Below the pieces are notes generated by a model that saw only the letters and a list, made by a program, of their open reading frames with translations, did not search any database and was not told the origin of the DNA. From Diprion similis (lineage: Eukaryota; Arthropoda; Insecta; Hymenoptera; Diprionidae), in assembly GCF_021155765.1 (NCBI RefSeq), contig NC_060106.1:12426031-12490030 (forward strand): a stretch of DNA of 64,000 nucleotides. The letters are read 5' to 3'. Below are positions 22,502 through 33,078 of the stretch, piece after piece (within the stretch, counting starts at the first letter, position 1; each line of letters opens with the position of its first letter). The position numbers and the translations under genes were made by a program.

Positions 22502-25500
22502 CCCACCCCCTATGAGCCCACCTGTTATAACTGAAGTGCTTTCTACAATAACAATCCGTGATCAATTATGCAGATTTAGATTGACTTCTTGAAAATATCC
22601 TACTTAAAATCAACAGTGTCTGTTACATTTTTGAATTTTAGATAAGGGTGATCCTTATTGGTAAATGTCGGGCTGAACTTTGAATTGGGTCTTTGTGTCA
22701 AAATTTTTCTTGTGGTTTAATTAAATCATTGTATTTAGTAGACAATAATCAAAGTTTCCTACTGTTTCTATGTTTATTTTTTTTCCAAATAGATAAATCA
22801 CACAGAAGTTATTAAGTGTTTTAGGTCTGTTGTGGCGTCACATTGTTACATAATTTTCAAACTGCCTCAACTTCGTTAATTTGGAAGATATTTATATAAA
22901 AAAATAACTTCAAAATGGAGTGTGATAGTGATCTATCTTTAATCCTTATGTGGGACACCTCACGCGTAAGAAGTATGAAACAAATTTGGATCAATTTTAC
23001 CCCAGTCTTAGTAATCGTTGTCTACTTAAGAAAATATTTAATCAAATGTCTTGAAAAAATTCTGAAGTACCTTCCAGAAATTAGTTTTGCCGGCAGATAG
23101 TATATTCCAAGAAAAGTTTATTGCTAATTGTAAATAAAATTAGCCAACTTTTAAAGGCCTCCATAGACTGTTGAATTTGGCATGGAGTTGATTTCACCAC
23201 AGGGTGCCATGTAAGGATTAATATTTAGATTCAATATCCCATTATCCAAGTGAGTTACTCTTACTTCCCAGGTCCAACGGTCATCGATGAGCAACTTTTT
23301 TTTTCATTTTACCGTTTGCATCGACAAATGTCACTATATTTATAGTTCCTAGTATGTACAGATCAATGAAAATTTAGTAATTCCAAGAAAGCCCGAGAAT
23401 TTAAAATTGCTCAACGAAAATAGAAATATCACAGAACTTCATTATCAATCAGAGGAAAAATAAACCCTATCCGCTCTCAGAATGGAAAATAGTTATTTAC
23501 CTTTGGCGATGTCATACAAGCTGAGAGTTTAGAAATTTTGCCCCTTATCGACGGTCCTAAACCAAGCTTTTCCATTTAGTGGTTTTCAAGAAGACGATAT
23601 TCTACTTTAAGTCGGGGAATTTTTCTGCAGCAGTTGTGTGGTCCCTCTGACGCAGATAATGTTTTTTTTCTCCTTTGCAAAGTTAATATTTTGATTATTG
23701 AATAGTCTGACTTATTAAATTAAAACTTGTCTGGTTTCAAAATTATGTCCAACATGCACAAGTAGAACTTGTAAAAAATTTGAATTTCTAGTGAGGGCTG
23801 CTTGAGTATGAATCAATTTGCAGTCATGTTTTTTTTTCTAATGAACTACATCAAAAAACGTCTGCTGATATTATAGCTGACGTAAAAATCAAATTTCAAA
23901 AAACAAGGAACACCCTAATATACGGATTTGTTCCAAATAGAAATCTACCCTGAATGTAAAGAAATTTTGTCATGCTAAGACTTGAGTTTATAAATCATTT
24001 TTTCTATGCACACCTAAAGACAATCTCTGGTGTAAATCAAGAACGAACTTACTAAATTTACATGACAACTTCAACTAACATTCACACCATTGCAGAGCTC
24101 ATAGTAAAAGCTAATGTCATTTTAAAGAATATTTACAAATTCAAGAATTCTATATACAACACCGATGTGTCGATATAGTTGGCAGATATAATTTTTTAAT
24201 GTGGTAGGTTTCTGTGAGCCAAACGAATGTAACATTGAGATAACTACCATTATTAGTTATTATCAATAAGTATGAAAGCCTTACATTTCTGTTGAAGATA
24301 CCAATTTTAATAATATGGCAGGCATCTTATAATTCGAATCGATAAAACTAATTGTTTATGAATTCGATCGAATGTGAGAAACATAAGTTTTCTATAATGC
24401 AATGAAAATCACAATATACACAACACCTATTATTGCAATTATTTGATTATGTAAAAATCCCTGGTATTATCTCTTAATGTTAATGTAATGTATTATAGTT
24501 ATTGGCATATCAACAGGCATTCATTTTACCTCTGATATCGATATTTATTGACCAGAAGAGTTATTTTTTCACATATTTTTCTGTACAAGTTAATAAGATT
24601 AAAAATAGAAAAACCAGTGAGATATCACTAAAACTTGAAAGATGAAGTAACATGGTTTTTGAGATAACCAGTGCTCGTTTCAATGATGCAATGTAATTGT
24701 AAGTGTGATAAGGAAAAAAAAGAATTTGATTATTTCCTACGAATGTAAAAAGCGCTTCATTTGTAACGCATAACTGTAAATTAACGAATGATTATTTAAT
24801 AACCCCTATACAACAGTACATATAGTTATTGTAACGTAGTCACCTACCGACTGTAGCATGTTACATACACTGCCGAATCTATTGATTAATTTTATTACTA
24901 TTGATCATGATTATTATTTATTGTTTTTATTGGAATATTTTAATACTAAGGTTTTTGTAAGAAGCAAAATGTTACTTCTTTTTTACCCTCCATGTCTTTT
25001 CATGTTAATACATCATATTTAAAAAGAAATATATCCACCTATTGATAGTTATTCATCTTTATTGTGCAGTCTAAGCATTCTTGTACGAGATACTATTAAT
25101 GTTTGATGCAAAGTGTATTGGTACGATGCTGTATTGTTCACTTGCATATTCTATAGGTGGGAGTCCTAAAGAATTTGCAAATACTCTCAGAAGCCTATTT
25201 TAAATCGATTTGAGAAACTGCTAATTGAGATCGCATCAAAGAATAATTTTCAATTATGATACATTAAATGGTATTTATTTAAAAGGAAATTTACCCAGTC
25301 AGAACTGTCTGTTTTTTTTACAGAACTTTCATATGCACGCTCTCTTGTTTGTTATCAGCGACATTATTCACCTTCATAGACATCATACACTATGTGCGGG
25401 TGAATAAATTAGAAACATATCAATAAATATACCGTTACTCTATCTTTACAGTAGCTTGTTTAGTAAAGGGTGTGCATTTTACGTGTTATAGGTATAATCA

Positions 25501-25987
25501 TGTGGTAATAAGCGTTCTAGAGAAAGAACTAAACAGCTGCATTAGATATTGACAATCAAATTGCCAAAATACAACGCCAAATTCTTCCACAAATTGTCAG
25601 AACGTTTTGGATACTACAGAATAATTGAACTAGTAGCTTGGAAAAAGATTGAACTACGTCTTGGATGCAAGTTTTATCCAAATTCAAAGTTCTTCAAAAA
25701 GTACTTGGCAAGAACTAATATGCCAGACGAAAAAGAATTAATAGAGAACGATAATAATTGTCATTATCACCATTAAATTGAATCTAAGTTGCAGGAAATT
25801 TGTACAACGAGATGTTTATTTATAACTTGGGGTCAATGTGCCCTTAATGGAGGCACCAGCATGCATTTTGCATCAAAGCAGTCAACATGACAATGATAAC
25901 TGCTGCGGGCTTGCTGTAATTCTACATAAATATGTAGCGCTGTGTCTTCTATTAGGACACTTGAACTTGAAAACAACACCGAGCAAG
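22502..25987. other. Intergenic gap DOT1L to ADAMTS
   Basis: 3.5 kb of AT-rich sequence containing the DOT1L 3' UTR and the ADAMTS promoter and leader. A 75-codon open stretch at 25549-25776 lacks an ATG at its start and resembles nothing recognised. No other feature is supported. Confidence 0.5.
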
Positions 25988-28950
25988 ATGATCATTGAAT
26001 ACAGTTTCCTGTTGTTTAGTTTGTTCAGAACTGCATTCGGAGAAAATATTGCGGAAGACGTAGAAGTTATTCTGTTACCAGTTTGGAATTCGTACTCTGA
26101 AAATCAGGTGGGAGATCTCTAAATGTGTAAAAAAAATTTTGATGATTTGTAATTTTGAGATTGCTTTTTTTCTGTGTAATTAGATTATTAATTCTTTTTA
26201 TTAGCATAATGACACGTCAAAGAATACCATAGTTAGGCACCCTTATTATTATTACTCCTGATTACTTACTGTACACACATGTTGCAAAGAATTGAAATTA
26301 ATGGTAAATGATGCTTGTTAGGTTCCTATGACTTTCACAGTATTTGGAAGAAAATTGGAATTAACATTGCGCAAGAATGATAAACTTTTGGCACCAAGCT
26401 TCCAAGTTTGGAGACACGGTGTGGATAAAGTATTGAAAGAAGTACCAGAATTGAGTACACCATCTCCCTGTCATTATCTTCATCGTGATAATTTGATTTC
26501 TGCCGCCATCAGTGTTTGTCACCACCGCACTATGGTATGTATTTAAGTTGGAAGCTGAGCATCATAAGTCATAAAATTCATTACGGTAAATGTATATGAC
26601 TATGTGTTGACTGTATTATTTAATAACATTAGTTACTGTTGTACCAAGTATTTGCATGTTTTCCAGTTTATTCTTGCACCGAAAAATGTTCAATCTACCC
26701 CAAAATCTAATTATAGAAATTTTTTTTTAAAATAGCATGGTTTAGTGTTTTTGGAGAATGTTACACTTGAGATAACACCTTTACGCCATGAGAATTCATG
26801 GTCATCCAATGATCATCTCATCAAAAGCCGTTCTGGGGAAATATTGAAAGAACCACATATTGTCAGAAGAGCTACTATATCATCTCGTATAGCACTACAC
26901 AAGGATATTCAGGATAGGCCTACCATACTTTCAAATCTCAATAATTCCATAGACTTGGATTACGACTTGTTCTCTAGTCCGAGGAGAGGAAGGATTGGCA
27001 AATCCTTAACATTGGAATTGGCAGTGTTTTTTGATGAACCTGCATACAGGCTTTTTTCACCATTTATGGATAGAAATGAAGAGAAAATACGAGATATGTT
27101 ATTGGCTTACATAAATGGAGTTCAAGCACTTTATCACCATCCCACTTTAGGTGCTAAAATCGATTTAGCACTTGTTCGTCTAGATCTGATGCAGAGGCAG
27201 CCGTCCGATTTACCACATCACAATGGTGAAAGGAGCCAACTTCTAAATTCATTTTGCGATTATGCTACAATCAATAATCCATCTGGGGATAAGAATCCAA
27301 ATCATTGGGATATGGGTCTTTACGTATCTGGGCTAGATTTTTATGCCACAGAGGGCGGCAAGAAAAGCGAAGTAACAATGGGTCTAGCTACAGTTGGTGG
27401 TATTTGTCTCGATCAATATGCATGTGTAATCGCTGAATTGGGTACTACGAACGTATTTGGAAAACCTTATCCTTCTGCTGGATTTACTTCCGTTTACATC
27501 GCTGCTCATGAAATCGGACACAAGTAAGTAGAACAGATGTCATCATATTTTAACTGTAATCTCTTGTATTCCTAAAGTATAACTCATTAATAATTGTGAC
27601 TTGTAACTTGTAATAATTATTCTGCCTCGTTTATTCTAGTCCTTTGATTGCATTGAAAATATTGTTTCATTTCTTCACACACACATGTTCATTAAATGTC
27701 ATTACTTGATTGAAAGCTTGGGAATGCACCACGATTCAACAGGAAACCCATGCCCAAGGGATGGCTATATTATGTCGCCTAGCCGGGGTACACAAGGGGA
27801 AACTATTTGGTCTGAATGCAGTCGTGACGTCGCACGAAAACTTATTGATACCAAAACTTGTCTCTTGGATGAAGCGCAATCAAACTATGACAAAAGCTTG
27901 GATCATGCCAAATATCTTGGTTTACCTGGTCGAGATTGGAATGCAAAAAAGCAATGTGAAGTTCTTTTAAGGGATAATGACGCTATCGTTGTTACATTAT
28001 CTCAAGCTTGTCAATCTTTGCAATGCAAGACTCCACATCGAAGTGGATATTATTTTGCTGGCCCAGCATTAGATGGAACTTACTGTGCAGAGGGAAAAGA
28101 ATGTCGCGCCGGTGAATGCCTTCCAAGGCTACAAATTTCTTCCACAGCAGGAAACACAGTCATAAAAAAAGGAGGATGGAGTGCATGGACTGAAGAATCG
28201 TGTCGCAGTGGCTGTATAGGAGGAGCCAAAGGAGCCCAAGTGAGACGACGACTGTGTAACAATCCTCGGCCACAAAATACATTAGAAGGCTGTGAAGGAC
28301 TTGGTTACGACGTTTTGCTCTGCAAAGATGAAATGCTGTGCAAGAAAAAGCGGAAAAGTACAACAGAATATGGAACAATGAGATGTAGAAAATTTAGTGA
28401 ACGATTACCAGAGTTAGACAGCCAAGGTAGCGGACTGCAGGCTCCTCATGAACCTGAAAGACCATGGATGGCTTGTGCGATATTTTGTCGCCGCAAAGGA
28501 GATAGCTCTTATTATACCCCGCGTATAGAATTAAACGATGTTGGTCTTGACCCATATTTTCCAGATGGAACGTGGTGTCACACTGAACAGGGTGAGAATT
28601 ATTACTGTCGTCAACACCACTGTCTACCAGCTAGTTTTCGCTTTGCGAAAGGATTGATTAAAAATAACATGGAAGAAGATCTAAACTTAGGACCACAGAA
28701 TGCTCGTCCTGGCAATCAGATAGTTCCAGAGCAGATAATGAAGTATTTGAGTCTTGGACCAGATGGTTTACCTCTGCTAACAACATTATCACCCAGTGCA
28801 GCTTTGCCTCTGGACGAAGGTGGCTGGACAGACAAGGATTACATTGAACTGCCACAGCCGGTCAAAGAACAAATTTTAGAAGCACAAGTATCTGAGCCTT
28901 ATGCTCCAAAGCTGCTTGACCTCGACACAATGTTCTCCGAAGCCAACTGA
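25988..28950 (+). CDS. Secreted ADAMTS-family metalloprotease with one thrombospondin repeat
   Basis: Zinc metalloprotease of the extracellular matrix. Exons: 25988-26107, 26322-26534, 26736-27523, 27717-28950; 784 residues. Start chosen at 25988 because it opens with a signal peptide (MIIEYSFLLFSLFRTAFG); an upstream in-frame ATG at 25847 would bury it. Seen: prodomain to about residue 200 with basic SSPRRGR before the catalytic domain; zinc-binding HEIGHNLGMHHD at 369-380 and Met-turn YIMSP at 391-395; disintegrin-like Cys cluster; one TSP1 repeat starting GGWSAW (526-582); a Cys-rich module; a short acidic tail. No further TSP1 repeats or PLAC domain, so it is on the short side for ADAMTS and close to the compact insect members. 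The zinc motif is split by an intron after HEIGH. Polyadenylation signal AATAAA near 29048. Which insect AdamTS orthologue it is remains open. Confidence 0.9.
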
Positions 28951-30037
28951 GTGGACCAGATACCTCAACTACCGACCTCCACCTATTTTTATTTAATTTA
29001 TTGCTATTATTATCCTCCATGTCCGATGAATGTATGTAAAGCGAGCCTAATAAACGAACAGATACAGGAATACATATTAAGGTACAGCTTCCCAATACGT
29101 AAATATCTGTGTCACGGTGTGAGTGCCGAGTTGAGGGGACAGAGGTGAGGGGAGTTTTGAATGGTAGGCGGATGACGTCACCGTTGTAGCTGACTATTTT
29201 AGGAGTGTCTCGCTGCTATCCTCACCGACAGGCACACCTTCATATAGCATAACTTTAAGCAGAGACACCGACACCACGCTGGAAACTGAGCATGAGAAAT
29301 ATAGAATGAGAATATGGGAAAACATGCGTATCAAATAACTTGACATATTTTTTTATTTAGTGTACAAATAATTAACCAACTTTAAAATTAGAACTTAAGA
29401 AAAATAATTAGAATTACAAGTAAAGAATATTAATCGTTTTATTATTACAAATAGATATCTTTTATTCATTTACAGGGGTTAGCTGTTCGACATTTATGTA
29501 TCAACAGCATGGAGCAGTTTATATTTGTAATATCGCATTTGAAATTATCGTAATTATTACATTCACCCACATTCGCATGCATTCATACATACCAACAGTC
29601 CCACAGTACGAACACAGTATAATTACATAAATAGCATAGTAAATACACTCGTACACCATATGTGTAATCACAATCGCAACGTAATCACATAACTTAGCGC
29701 CTAGCACAACACGTTCGCCTGTTTCACTTTACAGAAGCTACTCGTCATATGATGAGGTAAAGAGAACATTTTTACAGGCTTGAATTAAGGAACATTTCAT
29801 CTAATATTAACTACTTGATTTTGACTGAGCCTGTTTTTAAATTCAAAATAAACTTGCCGTGGACAAGATTACCGATCTAGGGGTCCCTAGACGAACACGA
29901 ATGTGCTAGAACTTTGATACATATTGTACTGGAACGTACAAAGAGTTACTATAATCTCTAGGATCGATCGATTACGGGGTTACACAGCAGGATGGTTACT
30001 TGTTTGCTCATTTAAATCATTGACCATCGCAATTTGA
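28951..30037. other. Convergent gap between ADAMTS and DNAJB1
   Basis: Contains both 3' UTRs. A GC-rich island at about 29105-29285 stands out and includes the palindrome TGACGTCA at 29173-29180. TTTATT at about 29460 could be a minus-strand poly(A) signal for DNAJB1. No protein-coding gene is supported. Confidence 0.5.
29173..29180. promoter_or_regulatory. Consensus CRE (TGACGTCA)
   Basis: Exact 8-bp CREB/ATF palindrome inside a GC-rich patch that lies between two convergent genes rather than at an annotated promoter. Confidence 0.45.
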
Positions 30038-31114
30038 TCAATTAGGTAAAGTGTCATAAAGTATGTCCTTGGCACTTTGCGTTAATGTTTCAGGGAATTT
30101 GATGTCAAATGCCACTAACAGATCTCCTTTACGCGAAGGCTCTTTAGGGAAAGGTAACCCATGGCCTTGGATTCTCTTTACCAAATTAGGCTTCACTATT
30201 TCCCTTGACAAATTCAATGTAATCTTCTCCCCAGATAGCGTTGGAACTTCGATGACCGTGCCGCACAAAGCTTGTTTCAAAGATAATTTGCATGTATATC
30301 TGACATCACTGCCCTCTCTCCTGAACAGAGGATGTGGTTTGTCTCTGATAATAAATACGATGTCTGCAGGTACTTTACCACGCCCTTGATCACCTTCTTT
30401 CTGAAAAGTTATCTTCGTCCCAGCTTTCCATCCTGGTTTAACGTTGATTGTTAGTACTTTGTCTTCTTTTTTAACCGAACCGTCAGCTTGGACCACCCTC
30501 CTCGATATTTTCATCTTTTTTGTACATCCCCTGGTTATGTCCTCCAAGGTGACGTAGAGGTCGTGTTCTATAGGTGGATCCTGTGCCCGATCCTTACTGC
30601 CTCCTCTATTAGCGTTTGAGCCAGCAAAGTTGAAAGAGTGAGATCTAAATGCTCCTCCTGGTCCGCCAGGTCTCGCTGGACCCATTCCTAAATGGAAGGG
30701 ATCATCCACATCCATGTCGTCATCATGAAAACCAAATATACGATTACTTCCTTGACCACCGAAATCGAAGAATGTCTGAAATGGCGAAGCCGAGCCAAAG
30801 AATTGTGCAAATGTTGCTCTTGGATCCCCATGGAAAGTGTATGAAGTGAATCCAGGGTCGTTGGGACCGGACGAAGATCCTCCTGAAGAACCTCCCTTCA
30901 AACCTTCTTCTCCATACTTGTCAAAGATATCTCGTTTCTTTTTGTCAGATAAAACTTCGTAGGCTTCAGCTATTTCTTTGAATTTTTCTTCAGCACCTGC
31001 ATTTTTATTCTTATCGGGGTGATATTTCAAAGCCAATTTGCGGTATGCTTTCTTGATTTCATCATCGTTTGCTCCTCGAGCGATCCCTAGGATCTTATAG
31101 TAGTCTTTTCCCAT
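30038..31114 (-). CDS. DNAJB1: DnaJ homolog subfamily B member 1 (class B Hsp40)
   Basis: Cytosolic/nuclear J-domain co-chaperone that delivers clients to Hsp70 and stimulates its ATPase. Intronless CDS of 358 residues, slightly above the human 340. Seen: J domain 4-70 with HPD at 32-34 (KYHPDKNK); Gly/Ser and Gly/Phe-rich linker (about 75-170) with [10 protein letters not shown]; two C-terminal substrate-binding beta domains with [20 protein letters not shown] and [13 protein letters not shown]; no Cys zinc finger, hence class B rather than A. The leader is spliced: an acceptor lies 11 nt upstream (exon resumes at 31125) and a likely donor AAAA|GTGAGT places the first exon at about 32224-32355. 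The heat-shock element and TATA box upstream of that exon fit stress induction. Confidence 0.96.
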   Translation of the reverse strand: MGKDYYKILGIARGANDDEIKKAYRKLALKYHPDKNKNAGAEEKFKEIAEAYEVLSDKKKRDIFDKYGEEGLKGGSSGGSSSGPNDPGFTSYTFHGDPRATFAQFFGSASPFQTFFDFGGQGSNRIFGFHDDDMDVDDPFHLGMGPARPGGPGGAFRSHSFNFAGSNANRGGSKDRAQDPPIEHDLYVTLEDITRGCTKKMKISRRVVQADGSVKKEDKVLTINVKPGWKAGTKITFQKEGDQGRGKVPADIVFIIRDKPHPLFRREGSDVRYTCKLSLKQALCGTVIEVPTLSGEKITLNLSREIVKPNLVKRIQGHGLPFPKEPSRKGDLLVAFDIKFPETLTQSAKDILYDTLPN

Positions 31115-32223
31115 GGCTTGTGATCCTGCAACAAATTATTCAAATGTAAATTAACAACATGAATTTGAACAAATGGAATTTAAACCTACAATAAGATGGT
31201 GAAAAGAAGATTCCAATCTCAGATTCTTATTTTTTTTTAAATATATACAAATAACATGCGAAGAAACTTATGATTACATATTGTACACATCTGAGCAGAG
31301 GAAATATGTAATGTGAACAAAAATTTGTAATTGAGAATGACAATGATCCATGTTATAATCACAAGTGGTGAGTAACAGTCCAACCAAAAGTAAATACCCA
31401 ATCAATAAAACAGCAGAGACTGTTATGAAAACGAAAACAATACCCATCAAAGAAAATTAATTGCAACCAGGATCCGATATATGAAAGATCTAATCAAATA
31501 TGAAGAATGAAAATAAAAGTATTATCAAGTTGATTTGAACGATACTACCAGGTCAATGTCACAATGTCTGCAGATCCTTATAGAGTTAAAACTTGCAGAA
31601 AGTGAAATGTTCAATTGAATGAAATTACGACCTCGGATTTGCGACATTGGTATGAAAACTTCGTACAATCAAGGCTATTTTCTCAATAGAAATTTGTAGC
31701 AGCTGTAGCCAAAGATGAGAGTTATTAATACAGAGGGAGAAGATTAAAGAAAAGACAGCAAACTACAAATTCGGTACGTTTTAGAACTTCGGGACTATTG
31801 ACTTCAGCTCTTAACTTTTACTTGAAACGTATGGTGATAACTTTACATTGAATTAAGAGATTTTTATTAAAAACAGTTTACACAGTCATTCGTGCTTTGC
31901 TACAGACGATACACTACATACAGGCCACAGAGGGGACAGCGGGCCCTACACACCCACGTATTAGACCGTCTATTTCTGGATATGATGAAACCTATAGCAT
32001 CGAACAGTGTAGCGATTCCAAACAACTCAAAAATAAACTCAACGATCGAAGTGGATTGAGAATCACTCCCATTGCCATTCTCGTATATGCACGATCATCG
32101 CAGACCTCTTCTAGATTTCGCGTCGCGTATATCTGCACGATGGAGATAAATGTGGAGCTATTTTCAATTTCAGGTTCTGATTTAAAATCTTACGCAGACA
32201 ATATAATAATTTAAACTACTCAC

Positions 32224-32355
32224 TTTTAGGCTTATGTTTTACTAGCTGTCTTGGCTCTGTTATGTATCCAAATGCACTTGAATCACTTAAATGAACTCCA
32301 ACACGTATCAAACGTTACTCTCGTATCGTACGTTTCACGTCTTGTGATGCACTAA
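32224..32355 (-). other. DNAJB1: Predicted 5' UTR exon of DNAJB1
   Basis: Right boundary inferred from the TATA box at 32381-32386 (start about 25-30 nt downstream on the minus strand); left boundary from donor GTGAGT at 32223-32218. The intron to 31126 would be about 1.1 kb. No transcript evidence. Confidence 0.5.
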
Positions 32356-32380
32356 AGTATGGCGTAGGTTGCGCAGCCCA

Positions 32381-32451
32381 TATATACAAACGTTCGTCTA
32401 GTACTTTCCGGAACTTTCGAGAAATGGCTCGGAGCTAGTCAGCGAACCTTC
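32381..32451 (-). promoter_or_regulatory. Heat-shock promoter of DNAJB1 (TATA box + HSEs)
   Basis: Perfect four-unit heat-shock element at 32406-32423: TTC-nn-GAA-nn-TTC-nn-GAA. A second GAAnnTTC pair lies at 32444-32451. TATATA at 32381-32386 is about 20 bp downstream on the minus strand. Spacing and orientation match HSF-driven insect hsp promoters. Confidence 0.85.
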
Positions 32452-33078
32452 CATCAACTTCCGTACGTCACAACGTCGTTCGTTGATAGGAATTAAGTAC
32501 AAATAATTTATGCTCTACACATTTCACACGAGTCATGTTAATTTATTGAAATATTTCCTGCTTAAATTGTTCAAATCATTTTACTTGGCAACTAAAATTT
32601 TGGCATATTAAGATTGACAGGTGACTGGCGGTGAACATAACCTATAACGTCAAAAGAAGAAATTACCCATGACGCCTAGTTATGGATCTTTCACGCAGCT
32701 TTATTATGACAAATATGTTAATTACATGAATGAGAATATACTCGAAATCTAGCTTTAAGTTTGTACTATACTTATTACATAGATAGTTGTTGGATACAAT
32801 CAGTGTTTTTAATAAAGATTTTATTAGTTTTGTGTTAAATACACGTAATCCATAGTAAATAGTCCTAAATTTACTTAATGTCTCAACACTTTGCCCAAGA
32901 CAATAGAAGAAATCGTGTCGTCTCAAATGCAGTATGTTAAAGTTATTCAATTAAGGTTTTTTTAGTTCACTGCAAACAATATATTGATACGGTGACTGTT
33001 GTTGCGATAGGCTAATGTCAAATAACATGGGTACATCCCCAACTTCATAGGAATTTTTTTATAAAACAGTTTTCAAAT
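32452..33078. other. Gap between DNAJB1 promoter and KAT14
   Basis: Holds the KAT14 3' UTR; TTTATT near 32820 reads AATAAA on the minus strand and is a plausible poly(A) signal. A CRE-like TACGTCAC lies near 32464. Nothing else recognised. Confidence 0.5.

Noticed and set aside
25549-25776. 75-codon open stretch upstream of the ADAMTS gene
   Set aside because: Begins with TTG rather than ATG, has no recognisable motif and lies where a leader is expected.
29519-29707. 62-codon minus-strand ORF near the DNAJB1 3' end
   Set aside because: Falls in DNAJB1 3' UTR territory and has no recognisable sequence.
31897-32214. 105-codon plus-strand ORF in the DNAJB1 leader intron
   Set aside because: Non-ATG start, opposite strand, no domain, AT-typical composition; most likely chance.
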